NCBI RefSeq assembly: GCF_000420145.1
Contig: NZ_ATUJ01000007.1
Coordinates: forward strand, 80,345 to 144,344
Direction of reading: 5' to 3'
From: Paracoccus zeaxanthinifaciens ATCC 21588
GTDB lineage: Bacteria > Pseudomonadota > Alphaproteobacteria > Rhodobacterales > Rhodobacteraceae
DNA: 64,000 nucleotides
Notes under the pieces: generated by a model
Database searches by the model: none
What the model was told of the DNA's origin: nothing
What the model saw: only the letters and a program-made list of their open reading frames with translations
Part shown: positions 54,170-63,648 of the stretch, one piece after another
How the letters are laid out: each line of letters opens with the position of its first letter
Numbering within the stretch: position 1 is the stretch's first letter
Translations under genes and position numbers: made by a program

Positions 54170-55192
54170 ATGTCTGTCTGGGATCGCACGGAATGGCAGG
54201 GAGGTTTCCCGTTCTCGCCCTCGCGACTGAGATCGCAGGGCAGCGGGCTGTCGCAGGTCACGGAACCCGCGATCCTCGATGACGGCGCGCCGCAGGATCG
54301 CAGCCCGCAGCCCTGGGAATCCGCACGCCGCCCCGCCGCGATCGCCATCCCCGAGGCGCTGGCGATCCGCGCGACGCCCGCGGCGCGCCGCTTCGCTCCG
54401 CGCCGCGCAGGGCTTCGTCTGGTGCCGCTCGGGGCGTTCGCATGGGGCAGCCGCGAGACGCCTGCCCGCCCCCGCACCCGGCCCGAGCATGTGCTTCTCA
54501 GCGTGACGGCGGGCGCGATGCGGATCGACTTTCCCAGGGATCACCTGATCCTGGAGCCGGGCGGCCTGTGCTTCATTCCCGCTGGCACCGCCTTTGCCGC
54601 GCGACCGCGCCGGGATGCCGACGGCCAGGCCCTGCTGGTGTCGCCGGAGATGTGCGCCGAGATGGACCCGGCCTTCCCCGACCGCACCCTGTCGGGCTGG
54701 CTGGATCACGGGGCCGAGGCTTTGGGCGTCGCGCTGCAGGACATGGCCGAGGATGCGCAGGGCAGCCCCGACCGCAAGGCGCTGACCTGTCACCTGAACC
54801 TGCTGGCCGTGCGCCTGTCGCGCATGGATACCACGCGGACGCGGCCCGACACGGTCGCGCCGGTGGCGGCGGACCGCCCGCTGGTCGACCGTTTCCTGTC
54901 CGTCGCCGCCGCCGATCTGGGGGCCTGCCGCACGCTGGCCGAAATCGCGCAGGATCTGGGCAGCACGCTGACGCAGCTGGATCGCGCCTGCCAGGAGGCG
55001 CGCGGCCGCCGTGCCATCGACCTGATCAACGAATTGCGGCTGGAACGCGCGGCCGAGATGCTGCGCCATACGGATCGCGCGCCCGCGCGGATCGCGACGG
55101 ATCTGGGCTATGCCACCCATACCCACATGACCCGCGCCTTCGTGGCGGCCACGGGGCGCACCCCCGAGACCTATCGCACGCAGATGCGTTAA
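54170..55192 (+). CDS. AraC-family transcriptional regulator
   Basis: A 340-residue regulator: a poorly conserved N-terminal part, a cupin-like effector domain (about 100-170, [17 protein letters not shown] and [15 protein letters not shown]), and a C-terminal two-HTH AraC domain (about 245-340) with [17 protein letters not shown] and [17 protein letters not shown]. The effector is unknown. Its end overlaps the convergent rlmE gene by 4 nt. Confidence 0.9.
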   Translation: MSVWDRTEWQGGFPFSPSRLRSQGSGLSQVTEPAILDDGAPQDRSPQPWESARRPAAIAIPEALAIRATPAARRFAPRRAGLRLVPLGAFAWGSRETPARPRTRPEHVLLSVTAGAMRIDFPRDHLILEPGGLCFIPAGTAFAARPRRDADGQALLVSPEMCAEMDPAFPDRTLSGWLDHGAEALGVALQDMAEDAQGSPDRKALTCHLNLLAVRLSRMDTTRTRPDTVAPVAADRPLVDRFLSVAAADLGACRTLAEIAQDLGSTLTQLDRACQEARGRRAIDLINELRLERAAEMLRHTDRAPARIATDLGYATHTHMTRAFVAATGRTPETYRTQMR

Positions 55193-55950
55193 TCTTCCGG
55201 AGTTTCGGCAGGGGCTTCCTCGGGGCGGCCCTTGAAGCCCAGTGCCACCACGAATTTCTCGGATGAATCGCTGCGGCTTGCGGGGGGCTTCACGTTGGCG
55301 ACCTTCTCGAAGTTGCGCTTCAGAAGGGCCTGCATCTCGGTCTCGGCGCCGCCTGCCAGAACCTTGGCGACGAAGGTGCCGCCCGGCTCCAGCACGTCGA
55401 AGGCCAGCTGCGCCGCAGCCTCGACCAGCGCCACGATGCGCAGGTGGTCGGTGCCCTTGTGCCCCGAGGATGCGGCAGCCATGTCCGACATCACGACATC
55501 GGCAGGACCGCCCAGCCATTCCTTGACCAGGTCGTCGGCCCCTTCGGACAGGAAGTCCAGCTGATGGATCTCGGCCCCCGCGATCGGATCGACCTCTTGC
55601 AGGTCCAGCCCCAGAACGCGGCCGATCTTCTTGCCCGACTTCTCGCCCAGGGCATTCGTGCGGGCCACGGCGACCTGGCACCAGCCGCCGGGGGCGCAGC
55701 CCAGATCGACGACGCGCGCGCCGGGCACGAGGAAGCGGTACTTCTCGTCCAGTTCCAGGATCTTGTAGGCCGCGCGCCCGCGATACCCCTCGCGCTTGGC
55801 GCGCTGCACATAGGGGTCGTTCAGCTGCCGTTCCAGCCACAGCTTGCTGGACAGCTTGCGCCCCTTGGCGGTCTTCACCCGCACGCGCAGGTCGCGCTGC
55901 CCGCGTCCGCTGGTCTTGCCTTCCCGGCTGCCAGGTGCCTTCGTCATCAT
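55189..55950 (-). CDS. rlmE: 23S rRNA (uridine-2'-O-)-methyltransferase
   Basis: A 253-residue Rossmann-fold methyltransferase (FtsJ/RrmJ) modifying U2552 of 23S rRNA. The K-D-K-E tetrad is seen in the KGREGYR..K region, [17 protein letters not shown] loop, [15 protein letters not shown] and [11 protein letters not shown] basic N-terminal tail (about 1-40) binds RNA. Its stop overlaps the AraC gene. Confidence 0.95.
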   Translation of the reverse strand: MMTKAPGSREGKTSGRGQRDLRVRVKTAKGRKLSSKLWLERQLNDPYVQRAKREGYRGRAAYKILELDEKYRFLVPGARVVDLGCAPGGWCQVAVARTNALGEKSGKKIGRVLGLDLQEVDPIAGAEIHQLDFLSEGADDLVKEWLGGPADVVMSDMAAASSGHKGTDHLRIVALVEAAAQLAFDVLEPGGTFVAKVLAGGAETEMQALLKRNFEKVANVKPPASRSDSSEKFVVALGFKGRPEEAPAETPED

Positions 55951-57068
55951 GCCACTCCGTTCAGTCCTTCGGGCCTCAGAACCCCATCGCGCACCATCTG
56001 GGCATAAAGCAACCCCTCTCGGAGCCCGCGATCGGCCACGGACAGCCGATTCGTGGGCCAGACCCGCATCAGCGTCTGAAGGATCGCGGCGCCCGACATG
56101 ATCAGCGCATGGCGTTCACGCCCGATGCGCGGGTCCGTGCGCCGCCCGTCAGGCCCCAGCACGAGATAGCTGTGGATCACCCGGTCGATCTGGTCGCTGG
56201 TCATCTCCAGCCCGTCCACCTTCGTCCGGTCATAGCGGCGCAGCCCGAGGAAGCTGGCGGCCACCGTCGTCACCGTCCCCGAGGTGCCGATGATCTGGAA
56301 CCCCTCGTCCGGCGCACCGTCGGCATAGGGCGCGAAATTGGCCAGCGCCTCCTCGAAGAACCAGCTCATGAGGGCGAAGCGGCCCTGGTCGTCCTCGACA
56401 TCGGCGAACTGGTCGCGCAGGGTCGCGACCCCCAGGGGCACGCTGATCCAGTCGACGACGCGCGCCCCGCCCGGCTGCGGATTGCCGAACCCCTCGGACA
56501 GGCGCATGATCGCGCGCGGACGCTCCTTCGGCTCGACATCCTCGAGGTCGATCCAGACCAGTTCCGTCGACCCGCCGCCGATATCGACGACCATCAGCGT
56601 TTCGGTCTTGTGGCTGACCAGCGGCGCGCAGGAGATGACGGCAAGACGCGCCTCTTCCTCGGCCCCGATCACCTCGATCGGCAGGCCGGTTTCCCTGCGG
56701 ATGGTCCGAAGGAAGTCGCGGCTGTTCTTCGCGCGCCGACAGGCTTCTGTCGCGACCAGCCTCATGCTGCGCACGCGGTGCTGATCCAGCTTGCGCCGGC
56801 AGACCTGCAATGCGTGGACCGTGCGCGCCATCGAGCTGCGTGACAGGCGTCCCGAAGCTTCCAGCCCCTGCCCAAGCTGAACCGGCTTGGAGAAGCTGTC
56901 GATAACCTGGAACTGACTGCCCGTAGGACGGGCGATCAGCATCCGGCACGAATTTGTTCCCAGATCCAGGGCAGCATAAAGCCCCCCCGTCTCGGGTTGT
57001 CGGGTGCCCGACGGCTCGACCGATTTTCTCGGGATCGCGTCCGCACCCGCAGGACGCTTGGGCGCCAT
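55947..57068 (-). CDS. Ppx/GppA family exopolyphosphatase
   Basis: A 373-residue enzyme of the actin/hexokinase fold. The phosphate-binding loops are [15 protein letters not shown] and [13 protein letters not shown], with the GTSGTVTT loop near the C-terminus. It degrades polyphosphate or converts pppGpp to ppGpp; the two activities cannot be told apart by sequence. It lies 4 nt from rlmE, the usual pairing in Rhodobacteraceae. The N-terminus carries a Lys/Pro-rich extension of about 30 residues. Confidence 0.9.
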   Translation of the reverse strand: MAPKRPAGADAIPRKSVEPSGTRQPETGGLYAALDLGTNSCRMLIARPTGSQFQVIDSFSKPVQLGQGLEASGRLSRSSMARTVHALQVCRRKLDQHRVRSMRLVATEACRRAKNSRDFLRTIRRETGLPIEVIGAEEEARLAVISCAPLVSHKTETLMVVDIGGGSTELVWIDLEDVEPKERPRAIMRLSEGFGNPQPGGARVVDWISVPLGVATLRDQFADVEDDQGRFALMSWFFEEALANFAPYADGAPDEGFQIIGTSGTVTTVAASFLGLRRYDRTKVDGLEMTSDQIDRVIHSYLVLGPDGRRTDPRIGRERHALIMSGAAILQTLMRVWPTNRLSVADRGLREGLLYAQMVRDGVLRPEGLNGVA

Positions 57069-57210
57069 GACACACGCCCTCCGATGACAAGTTATCCCCA
57101 GACTAGTCGCGCCTGACGCGACGTTCAAGGGGCGGCAGCGATGCCGCAGGTCGCGGGCGACATGGCCGGGGCTGCTTGACGCCCACTGGCGCGCGCGGCA
57201 ATCAGGGGCA

Positions 57211-58665
57211 ATGATCGACATGCGCCCGGTTGCCCACCCGATTGGAAAGATCGTCTTTGCCCTGGGCGCATTCATGCTGGCCCCGATGGCGGTGGACCTG
57301 TGGCATGACGACCCCCACTGGATGGTCTTCCTGGAATGCGCCTCGATCACGATCGTGACAGGGCTGCTGCTGGTCGTCGCCAACCGGGCCGAGCGCAAGC
57401 GCGCCCTGACGATCCAGCAGGCGTTTTTGCTGACATCCGGCCTGTGGATCGCGCTGCCGGTCTTCGGCGCCCTGCCCTTCATCCTGGGCGCGCCGAACGC
57501 ATCCGTCACCGACGCCTTCTTCGAGGCGATGTCGGGCGTCACGACCACCGGCACCACGGCATTCCCCGAACTGGACGGCCTGCCGAAGGGCACCCATCTG
57601 TGGCGCGCGCTTCTGCAATGGATGGGTGGCCTGGGGATCGTGGTCGTGGCGATGGTCTTCCTGCCCGTCATGAAGGTCGGCGGCATGCAGTTCTTCCGCT
57701 CCGAGGGCTTCGACACCCTGGGCAAGATCCTGCCCCGCGCCGGAGAGATCGCGGCCGAGATGACCATCATCTATGTCGCGATGACCGCCGCCTGCGCGGT
57801 CACTTACATGGTGCTGGGCATGTCGGGCTTCGACGCGGTGGTCCATGCGCTGACGACATGCTCGACCGGCGGTTTCTCGAATTACGACGCCAGTTTCGGG
57901 GCCTATCTGGGGGCGCCGGAATGGGCGGCCTCGGTCTTCATGGTGCTGGCCTCGGTGCCGTTCATCCGGCTGGTGCAGGCGATGCGCGGGAATGGCGGGC
58001 CGCTGATCCACGACCGGCAGGTGCATACCTATCTGAAGCTGATCCTGGCCGTCTGCGGGATCATCATCATCTATCGCCTGATCTGGCTGGAACAGGATGT
58101 CTCCTTCTCCGAGGCGGTGCGGGAAACGGTGTTCAACACCATCTCGACCTTCTCGGGGACGGGGTTCGCATCGACCGACATGACGCAATGGGGGCACCTG
58201 CCCTTCGCGCTGCTGATCATCGTGGGGCTGATCGGGGGCTGCACCGGATCGACGGGCTGCTCGGTCAAGGTATTCCGCTACGAAGTGCTGTTCCAGGCCG
58301 TGCGCGCCCAGATCCGGCGGATGCATTCGCCGCACAGGCTTTATCCGCTGCGCTATGCCGGGCATCCGCTGGACAAGGGCGTCGTCGATTCGGTGATGGC
58401 CTTCTTCACGCTGTTCATGCTGACCTTCGGCCTGCTGATCGTGGGGCTGGCGCTGACGGGCCTGCATCCGCGCACCGCGCTGACCGCCGCCTGGACGGCC
58501 ATCGCCAATGTCGGACCCGCATGGGGCCCCGAAATCACCGCCAACGGGTCCATCGTGGAATTCCCGACGGCGGCGAAATGGATGATGATCACCGGCATGT
58601 ATCTGGGCCGGTTGGAGCTGGTCTCGGTCCTGGTCCTGCTGCTGCCGCGCTTCTGGCGGCCCTGA
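57211..58665 (+). CDS. trkH: Trk/Ktr potassium uptake membrane subunit TrkH
   Basis: A 484-residue K+ transporter with four repeated M1-P-M2 units. Selectivity-filter loops are VTTTGTTAF, TCSTGGFSN, FSGTGFAS and the C-terminal IANVGPAWG region. It works with the cytosolic TrkA (not in the window). The start is ATG at 57211; a second ATG is three codons later. It diverges from the Ppx gene. Confidence 0.93.
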   Translation: MIDMRPVAHPIGKIVFALGAFMLAPMAVDLWHDDPHWMVFLECASITIVTGLLLVVANRAERKRALTIQQAFLLTSGLWIALPVFGALPFILGAPNASVTDAFFEAMSGVTTTGTTAFPELDGLPKGTHLWRALLQWMGGLGIVVVAMVFLPVMKVGGMQFFRSEGFDTLGKILPRAGEIAAEMTIIYVAMTAACAVTYMVLGMSGFDAVVHALTTCSTGGFSNYDASFGAYLGAPEWAASVFMVLASVPFIRLVQAMRGNGGPLIHDRQVHTYLKLILAVCGIIIIYRLIWLEQDVSFSEAVRETVFNTISTFSGTGFASTDMTQWGHLPFALLIIVGLIGGCTGSTGCSVKVFRYEVLFQAVRAQIRRMHSPHRLYPLRYAGHPLDKGVVDSVMAFFTLFMLTFGLLIVGLALTGLHPRTALTAAWTAIANVGPAWGPEITANGSIVEFPTAAKWMMITGMYLGRLELVSVLVLLLPRFWRP

Positions 58666-59922
58666 TCAGGGAAGCGTCGCGCCGGGCGTGTCGTTCCGCG
58701 CGGGGGCGTGCCGCGTCAGGCTGCCGGCCATCTCGGCCTCGATCCGGGCCTGGTTCTGCGCATCCGATGCAGGCCAGATCAGCACCCAGCCTTCCGCACG
58801 GCCATCCTGCACGCGCCCCTGCGCGACGCCGATATGCGCGTCGTTGGCCCCCTTCAACCTGACCGAGCCGTTCGCGATCTCTCGCTTGGGGTTCGGCACC
58901 CAGCCAAGCGCGGTCACGAGGCCCGCAAGGTCCAGAAGCTCTTGCTGGCCGCCCTTCTGGCTGAACAGGATCAGCGCCGCACCGGACCCGTCCTTCGGAC
59001 CCCAGATCGACAGCGCCCGTTCGGCACGGTCGAATTCCAGCGCCGAGCGCGGCGCGATGACAGAAAGCCCCGTCACCTCGTCGCGCAGTTCCGACAGCCC
59101 CAGTTCGTCGCGCCATTCCTGCTGGCGCTGCTTCAGCGCCTCCATCGCGGTGCCCGGATCGGTCGAGGCGCGGTTCTGCGCGATCTCGGCGCGGATGGCG
59201 GCCTGCGTGCGCGGGCCGTCCTGCCCGTCGATCGCGCCGTCATAGTGCCCGGCCCATGCCAGCATCGCCTGCACCTCGGCCAAGGGCGGCATGGGACGGC
59301 GGGCACCCGGCGCGGGCAGATCGGGCGCCTGCCCCGGCTGCAGCGCATCGCCAAGGGCCTGCGCCTCGATCACGGTCGCGCCCGCGGGCATCGCACCCGC
59401 ATCCGTCAGGACCGGCAGCCAGGCCTGCGCGGCGGCAGGCGCCAGCGGTCCAAGGGTCACGGCAAAGCCGCCATCGGCCAGCGCGTGCAGTCCCGCATCG
59501 GGAAATTCCTCGCGGACATCGCCAAGGGCCTGACGGGCGGCGGCTTCGTCCTGCGCGCGCGACAGCGCCAGGAAGACATCGGGCGGCGGCGCGATCTCGG
59601 TCGGGGCCGCGTCGCCCACGGGCACAAGGACCATCCCCGGCGCGGGCACGCTGACGAAGCTGTCGTCGGGAACCGCGCCCGCGGCCTTCAGCTGCGCCAG
59701 CCGCGCGTCCGCGTCGGCGCGATCAAGCGGCCCGATCGCGATGCCGGTCCAGCCGTTGCCAAGATCCAGCGTGACGACGCCGTCCAGCGTCTCGGCCCAT
59801 GCGCCGGCAGCCACGCTTGCCTCCTCGGCGCCGCGCTTGGCCTCGATCCGGATCACGGCATCCTCGGCCATCGCCGGGACCGGGATCATGGCCGCCATGA
59901 ATAACGTTGCGATCTGCCGCAT
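58666..59922 (-). CDS. Secreted peptidoglycan-binding/SPOR-type protein
   Basis: A 418-residue protein with a signal peptide (1-19, PVPAMAEDA). Two repeats (about 20-95 and 110-190) read like SPOR-type folds that bind denuded glycan. A PG_binding_1-like segment (about 210-260, LAEVQAMLAWAGHYDGAIDG) follows. The C-terminal part (about 290-395) is unrecognised. It is convergent with trkH and divergent from glyQ. The exact role is unknown; a cell-wall surface role is likely. Confidence 0.7.
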   Translation of the reverse strand: MRQIATLFMAAMIPVPAMAEDAVIRIEAKRGAEEASVAAGAWAETLDGVVTLDLGNGWTGIAIGPLDRADADARLAQLKAAGAVPDDSFVSVPAPGMVLVPVGDAAPTEIAPPPDVFLALSRAQDEAAARQALGDVREEFPDAGLHALADGGFAVTLGPLAPAAAQAWLPVLTDAGAMPAGATVIEAQALGDALQPGQAPDLPAPGARRPMPPLAEVQAMLAWAGHYDGAIDGQDGPRTQAAIRAEIAQNRASTDPGTAMEALKQRQQEWRDELGLSELRDEVTGLSVIAPRSALEFDRAERALSIWGPKDGSGAALILFSQKGGQQELLDLAGLVTALGWVPNPKREIANGSVRLKGANDAHIGVAQGRVQDGRAEGWVLIWPASDAQNQARIEAEMAGSLTRHAPARNDTPGATLP

Positions 59923-59971
59923 CTGCCGCCTCCTTCGCTGCCGCGTCTGCGCGGTCGTTGCCGGGCCTTTA

Positions 59972-60000
59972 TTGACCCTGTTCCGCCACGCGCCTAGAAG
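59972..60000 (+). promoter_or_regulatory. Promoter of glyQ
   Basis: TTGACC (59972-59977), 17-bp spacer, TAGAAG (59995-60000), 39 bp before the start codon. Confidence 0.6.
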
Positions 60001-60038
60001 GCGCCAAGCACTGCCGATCTACGCAAAAGGATGGCCCG

Positions 60039-60959
60039 ATGACCAGCCCCAACCGACCCCGCAGTTTTCAGGAGATCATCCTGCGCTTGCAGAATTACTG
60101 GGCGGGACAGGGCTGCGCCGTCCTGCAGCCCTACGACATGGAGGTGGGCGCAGGCACGTTCCACCCCGCCACCACGCTGCGCGCCCTGGGCAGCCGCCCC
60201 TGGGCTGCGGCCTATGTCCAGCCCTCGCGCCGTCCGACCGACGGGCGCTACGGGGAAAACCCGAACCGGCTGCAGCACTATTACCAGTACCAGGTCATCA
60301 TCAAGCCCAGCCCCCCGAACCTGCAGGAGCTGTACCTGGGCAGCCTGCGCGCGATCGGGCTGGACCCGATGGTCCACGATGTCCGCTTCGTGGAAGACGA
60401 CTGGGAATCGCCCACCCTCGGCGCATGGGGCCTTGGATGGGAGGTCTGGTGCGACGGCATGGAGGTCAGCCAGTTCACCTATTTCCAGCAGGTCGGCGGG
60501 CATGACTGCAAGCCGGTCTCGGGCGAGCTGACCTATGGCCTGGAGCGTCTGGCCATGTATGTCCTGGGCGTCGAGCATGTGATGGACATGCCCTTCAACG
60601 ACCCCGACAGCCCCATCGCGCTGACCTATGGCGACATCTTCCGCCAGACCGAGCAGGAATATTCGCGCTGGAACTTCGACCAGGCCGATACCGAGATGCT
60701 GCTTCAGCACTTCAAGGACGCCGAGGCCGAATGTGCCCGCATCCTGGCCGCCGCCGAGACCGACGACGCGGGACGCCGCATCCCGATGGCGCATCCCGCC
60801 TATGACCAGGCGATCAAGGCCAGCCACCTGTTCAACCTGCTGGACGCGCGCGGCGTGATCTCGGTCACGGAACGCCAGGCCTATATCGGGCGGGTGCGTG
60901 CGCTGTCCAAGGGCTGCGCCGACCTGTTCCTGACCACCGAGGCCGCGGGGGCCGCATGA
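60039..60959 (+). CDS. glyQ: Glycyl-tRNA synthetase alpha subunit
   Basis: A 306-residue class II synthetase subunit. Motif 2 reads around [20 protein letters not shown], with the [14 protein letters not shown] and [19 protein letters not shown] stretches. It makes Gly-AMP and works with GlyS. The stop overlaps the following DUF6446 gene by 4 nt. Confidence 0.97.
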   Translation: MTSPNRPRSFQEIILRLQNYWAGQGCAVLQPYDMEVGAGTFHPATTLRALGSRPWAAAYVQPSRRPTDGRYGENPNRLQHYYQYQVIIKPSPPNLQELYLGSLRAIGLDPMVHDVRFVEDDWESPTLGAWGLGWEVWCDGMEVSQFTYFQQVGGHDCKPVSGELTYGLERLAMYVLGVEHVMDMPFNDPDSPIALTYGDIFRQTEQEYSRWNFDQADTEMLLQHFKDAEAECARILAAAETDDAGRRIPMAHPAYDQAIKASHLFNLLDARGVISVTERQAYIGRVRALSKGCADLFLTTEAAGAA

Positions 60960-61423
60960 ACGGCAAACCCGTCGTCGCAACCCTCGTGCTGGCGACCGTC
61001 CTTGCGGGCGGCGGCATGTGGTATGCGCAGGAATACGGATATTACGACCGGATCGACCCGGCCGACGGTGCCATCGCGGTGGACACACCCGCAGGCACCG
61101 TCGATCTGGACCTGATCGGGTTCGAGGGGATCGACGCCGACAGTTCCCCCCTGCGCTGGCGTGCCTGCGCGCGGGCCGAGAACCTGCCCGCCGATGCCGT
61201 CCCCTATCCCGACGCGACGCCCCTGATCGGGCCGCGCTGGTTCGACTGCTTCGACGCCCGCGAGATCGGGCGCGACCTTGAACGCGGCGCCGCGCGCGCC
61301 ATCCTTGCCAAGTCCGAGATCCACACCGACGTGGACCGCGTGCTTGCCGTCTATCCCGACGGGCGCGTGTTCGGCTGGCACCAATACAACGACAAGACCC
61401 CGGAACGCGGAGTGATGGACTGA
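60956..61423 (+). CDS. DUF6446 family membrane-anchored protein
   Basis: A 155-residue protein of unknown function, with an N-terminal membrane anchor (about 5-22, [15 protein letters not shown]) and a compact domain holding two conserved cysteines (RACARAEN and FDCFDAR). It belongs to a family regularly found between glyQ and glyS in Rhodobacteraceae. It overlaps glyQ by 4 nt and glyS by 1 nt, so it is translated together with both synthetase subunits. Its role in translation or in envelope is not known. Confidence 0.85.
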   Translation: MNGKPVVATLVLATVLAGGGMWYAQEYGYYDRIDPADGAIAVDTPAGTVDLDLIGFEGIDADSSPLRWRACARAENLPADAVPYPDATPLIGPRWFDCFDAREIGRDLERGAARAILAKSEIHTDVDRVLAVYPDGRVFGWHQYNDKTPERGVMD

Positions 61424-63648
61424 TGCCCGACCTGCTGATCGAGCTTTTCTCGGAAGAAATCCCCGCACGGATGCAGACCCGCGCGCGCGAGGACCTCAAG
61501 CGTCTCGTGACCGACGGGCTGGTCGAGGCGGGCCTGACCTATGCCAGCGCGGGTGCCTTCAGCACGCCGCGCCGCCTGGTCCTGACCATCGAGGGCCTGA
61601 CCGCCCACAGCCCCACCACGCGCGAGGAACGCAAGGGCCCCCGCACCGACGCCCCCGAAAAGGCGCTGGAAGGCTTCCTGCGCTCGACCGGGCTGACCCG
61701 CGACCAGCTCGAGGCCCGCGACGACAAGAAGGGCCAGGTCTGGTTCGCCACCATCACCCATGAAGGCCGCCCCGCCGCGGATATCGTGGCCGAGGTGCTG
61801 GAAGCCGCGATCCGCAACTTCCCCTGGCCGAAATCCATGCGTTGGGGCGCGGGATCGCTGCGTTGGGTGCGCCCGCTGCATTCGATCCTGTGCATCCTTT
61901 CGGACGAGGCCGGCGCCTCGGTCGTCGATCTGGACGTGGACGGCATCAAGGCCGGCGACACGACGCGCGGCCACCGCTTCATGGCCCCCGACGCCTTCAC
62001 CGTCACCGGCTTCGAGGATTACGCCGCCAGGCTGCGCCGCGCCTTCGTCATGCTGGACACCGATGAACGCGCATCCGAGATCCGCCAGCAGGCCGACAAC
62101 CTGGCCTTTGCGCGCGGCTGGGAAATCGTCGCCGACGAGGGGCTTCTGGCCGAGGTCGCGGGCCTTGTCGAATGGCCCGTGCCGCTGATGGGCGTGATCG
62201 AGGACCGCTTCCTCGACCTGCCGCCCGAGGTGCTGCAGACCTCGATGAAGGAACACCAGAAGTTCTTCTCGGCCCGCAACCCCAAGACGGGCCGGATCGA
62301 GGGCTTCGTGACGGTCGCCAACATCGTGACGCCCGATGACGGTGCGACGATCCTTGCGGGCAACCAGCGCGTTCTGGCCGCCCGCCTGTCCGACGCCGCC
62401 TTCTTCTGGGAAAACGACCTGCGAGAGGCGAAATCCGGCATGGAAGCTTGGGCCGAGGGCCTGAAATCCGTGACCTTCCAGAGCAAGCTGGGCAGCCAGG
62501 CCGACCGCGTCGCCCGCATCGCCGCCCTGTCGCGCGAGATCGCCCCACTTGTGGGTGCCGACCCCGACCAGGCCGAGCTTGCCGCCCGCCTGGCCAAGCT
62601 GGACCTGCGCTCTGCAATGGTGGGCGAATTCCCCGAGCTTCAGGGCACGATGGGCCGCTACTATGCGCTGCAGGCGGGCCATGATGCCGCCGTCGCGGAT
62701 GCGGCGCGCGACCACTACTCGCCCCTCGGGCCGTCCGATGCGGTGCCCACCGCGCCGGTCTCGGTCGCCGTGGCGCTGGCCGACAAGCTGGACACGCTGA
62801 CCGGCTTCTGGGCCATCGACGAGAAGCCGACGGGGTCCAAGGACCCCTTCGCGCTGCGCCGCGCGGCTTTGGGGGTGATCCGGCTGACAACCTCAACAAC
62901 CGCAAGAATGTCGCTTGCGACAGTCACTTGGAAGCACTTCTCCAGAGTCTTTTCTCAACTTCAAGACCTCGGCTTCGCACAAATAGTGAAGGGCACCCAG
63001 GATCTACCCGAGAACATTGCGGTCGAGGCTAGAGTTAGCCTTGAGGCAAAAATGGTGCCCGAAGACCCCGATTCCGGGGCTCAAGGGTTCGGGAAGCACG
63101 AGGCTCGGGCCGCCGAAATCTCCGCCGACCTGCTCTCGTTCTTCCACGACCGCCTCAAGGTGTACCTGCGCGAGCAGGGCATCCGTCACGACATCATCGA
63201 CGCCGTGCTGGCGCAGGACGGCAATGACGACCTGGTGCAGGTCGTGAACCGTGCCACCGCGCTGAACGACATGATGGCGACCGAGAACGGGCAGAACCTG
63301 ACGCAGGGCCTCAAGCGTGCGGGCAACATCCTGGCCCAGGCCGAGGAGAAGGACGGCGTCGAATACAGCTTCGGCGCCGACCCGAAATTCGCCGATACCG
63401 ACGCCGAACACGCGCTGTTCGCCGCGCTGGACACCGCCGATCCCGCGATCCGCAAGGCCATGGCATCCGAGGATTTCCCCGCCGCCATGCAGGCCATCGC
63501 GGGCCTCCGTGCCCCGATCGACGCCTTCTTCGAGGCGGTTCAGGTCAATACCGACAACCAGATCCTGCGTCGCAACCGCCTGAACCTGCTGTCGCGCATC
63601 CGCGATGCGGGCCGCCAGATCGCGGACTTCACCCGGATCGAGGGCTAG
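61423..63648 (+). CDS. glyS: Glycyl-tRNA synthetase beta subunit (with atypical internal segment)
   Basis: A 741-residue beta subunit binding the tRNA. The N-terminal PDLLIELFSEEIPARMQ, MKEHQKFF and the C-terminal SFFHDRLKVYLREQGIRHDIIDAVL are normal. Between GVIRL (ends 62886) and SADLLSFFHD (starts about 63118) lies a stretch of about 76 codons with AGA, CTA, ATA, TTT and AAA codons that are rare elsewhere here. The frame is kept. The stop TAG (63646-63648) lies at the junction with the IS element, whose first G completes it. Confidence 0.93.
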   Translation: MPDLLIELFSEEIPARMQTRAREDLKRLVTDGLVEAGLTYASAGAFSTPRRLVLTIEGLTAHSPTTREERKGPRTDAPEKALEGFLRSTGLTRDQLEARDDKKGQVWFATITHEGRPAADIVAEVLEAAIRNFPWPKSMRWGAGSLRWVRPLHSILCILSDEAGASVVDLDVDGIKAGDTTRGHRFMAPDAFTVTGFEDYAARLRRAFVMLDTDERASEIRQQADNLAFARGWEIVADEGLLAEVAGLVEWPVPLMGVIEDRFLDLPPEVLQTSMKEHQKFFSARNPKTGRIEGFVTVANIVTPDDGATILAGNQRVLAARLSDAAFFWENDLREAKSGMEAWAEGLKSVTFQSKLGSQADRVARIAALSREIAPLVGADPDQAELAARLAKLDLRSAMVGEFPELQGTMGRYYALQAGHDAAVADAARDHYSPLGPSDAVPTAPVSVAVALADKLDTLTGFWAIDEKPTGSKDPFALRRAALGVIRLTTSTTARMSLATVTWKHFSRVFSQLQDLGFAQIVKGTQDLPENIAVEARVSLEAKMVPEDPDSGAQGFGKHEARAAEISADLLSFFHDRLKVYLREQGIRHDIIDAVLAQDGNDDLVQVVNRATALNDMMATENGQNLTQGLKRAGNILAQAEEKDGVEYSFGADPKFADTDAEHALFAALDTADPAIRKAMASEDFPAAMQAIAGLRAPIDAFFEAVQVNTDNQILRRNRLNLLSRIRDAGRQIADFTRIEG
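62887..63115 (+). other. Foreign-looking segment inside glyS
   Basis: About 229 bases of clearly lower GC and different codon use, in frame within glyS, replacing the short linker usual between the catalytic-like and HD-type parts. No repeats at its ends were seen by eye. Confidence 0.6.
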
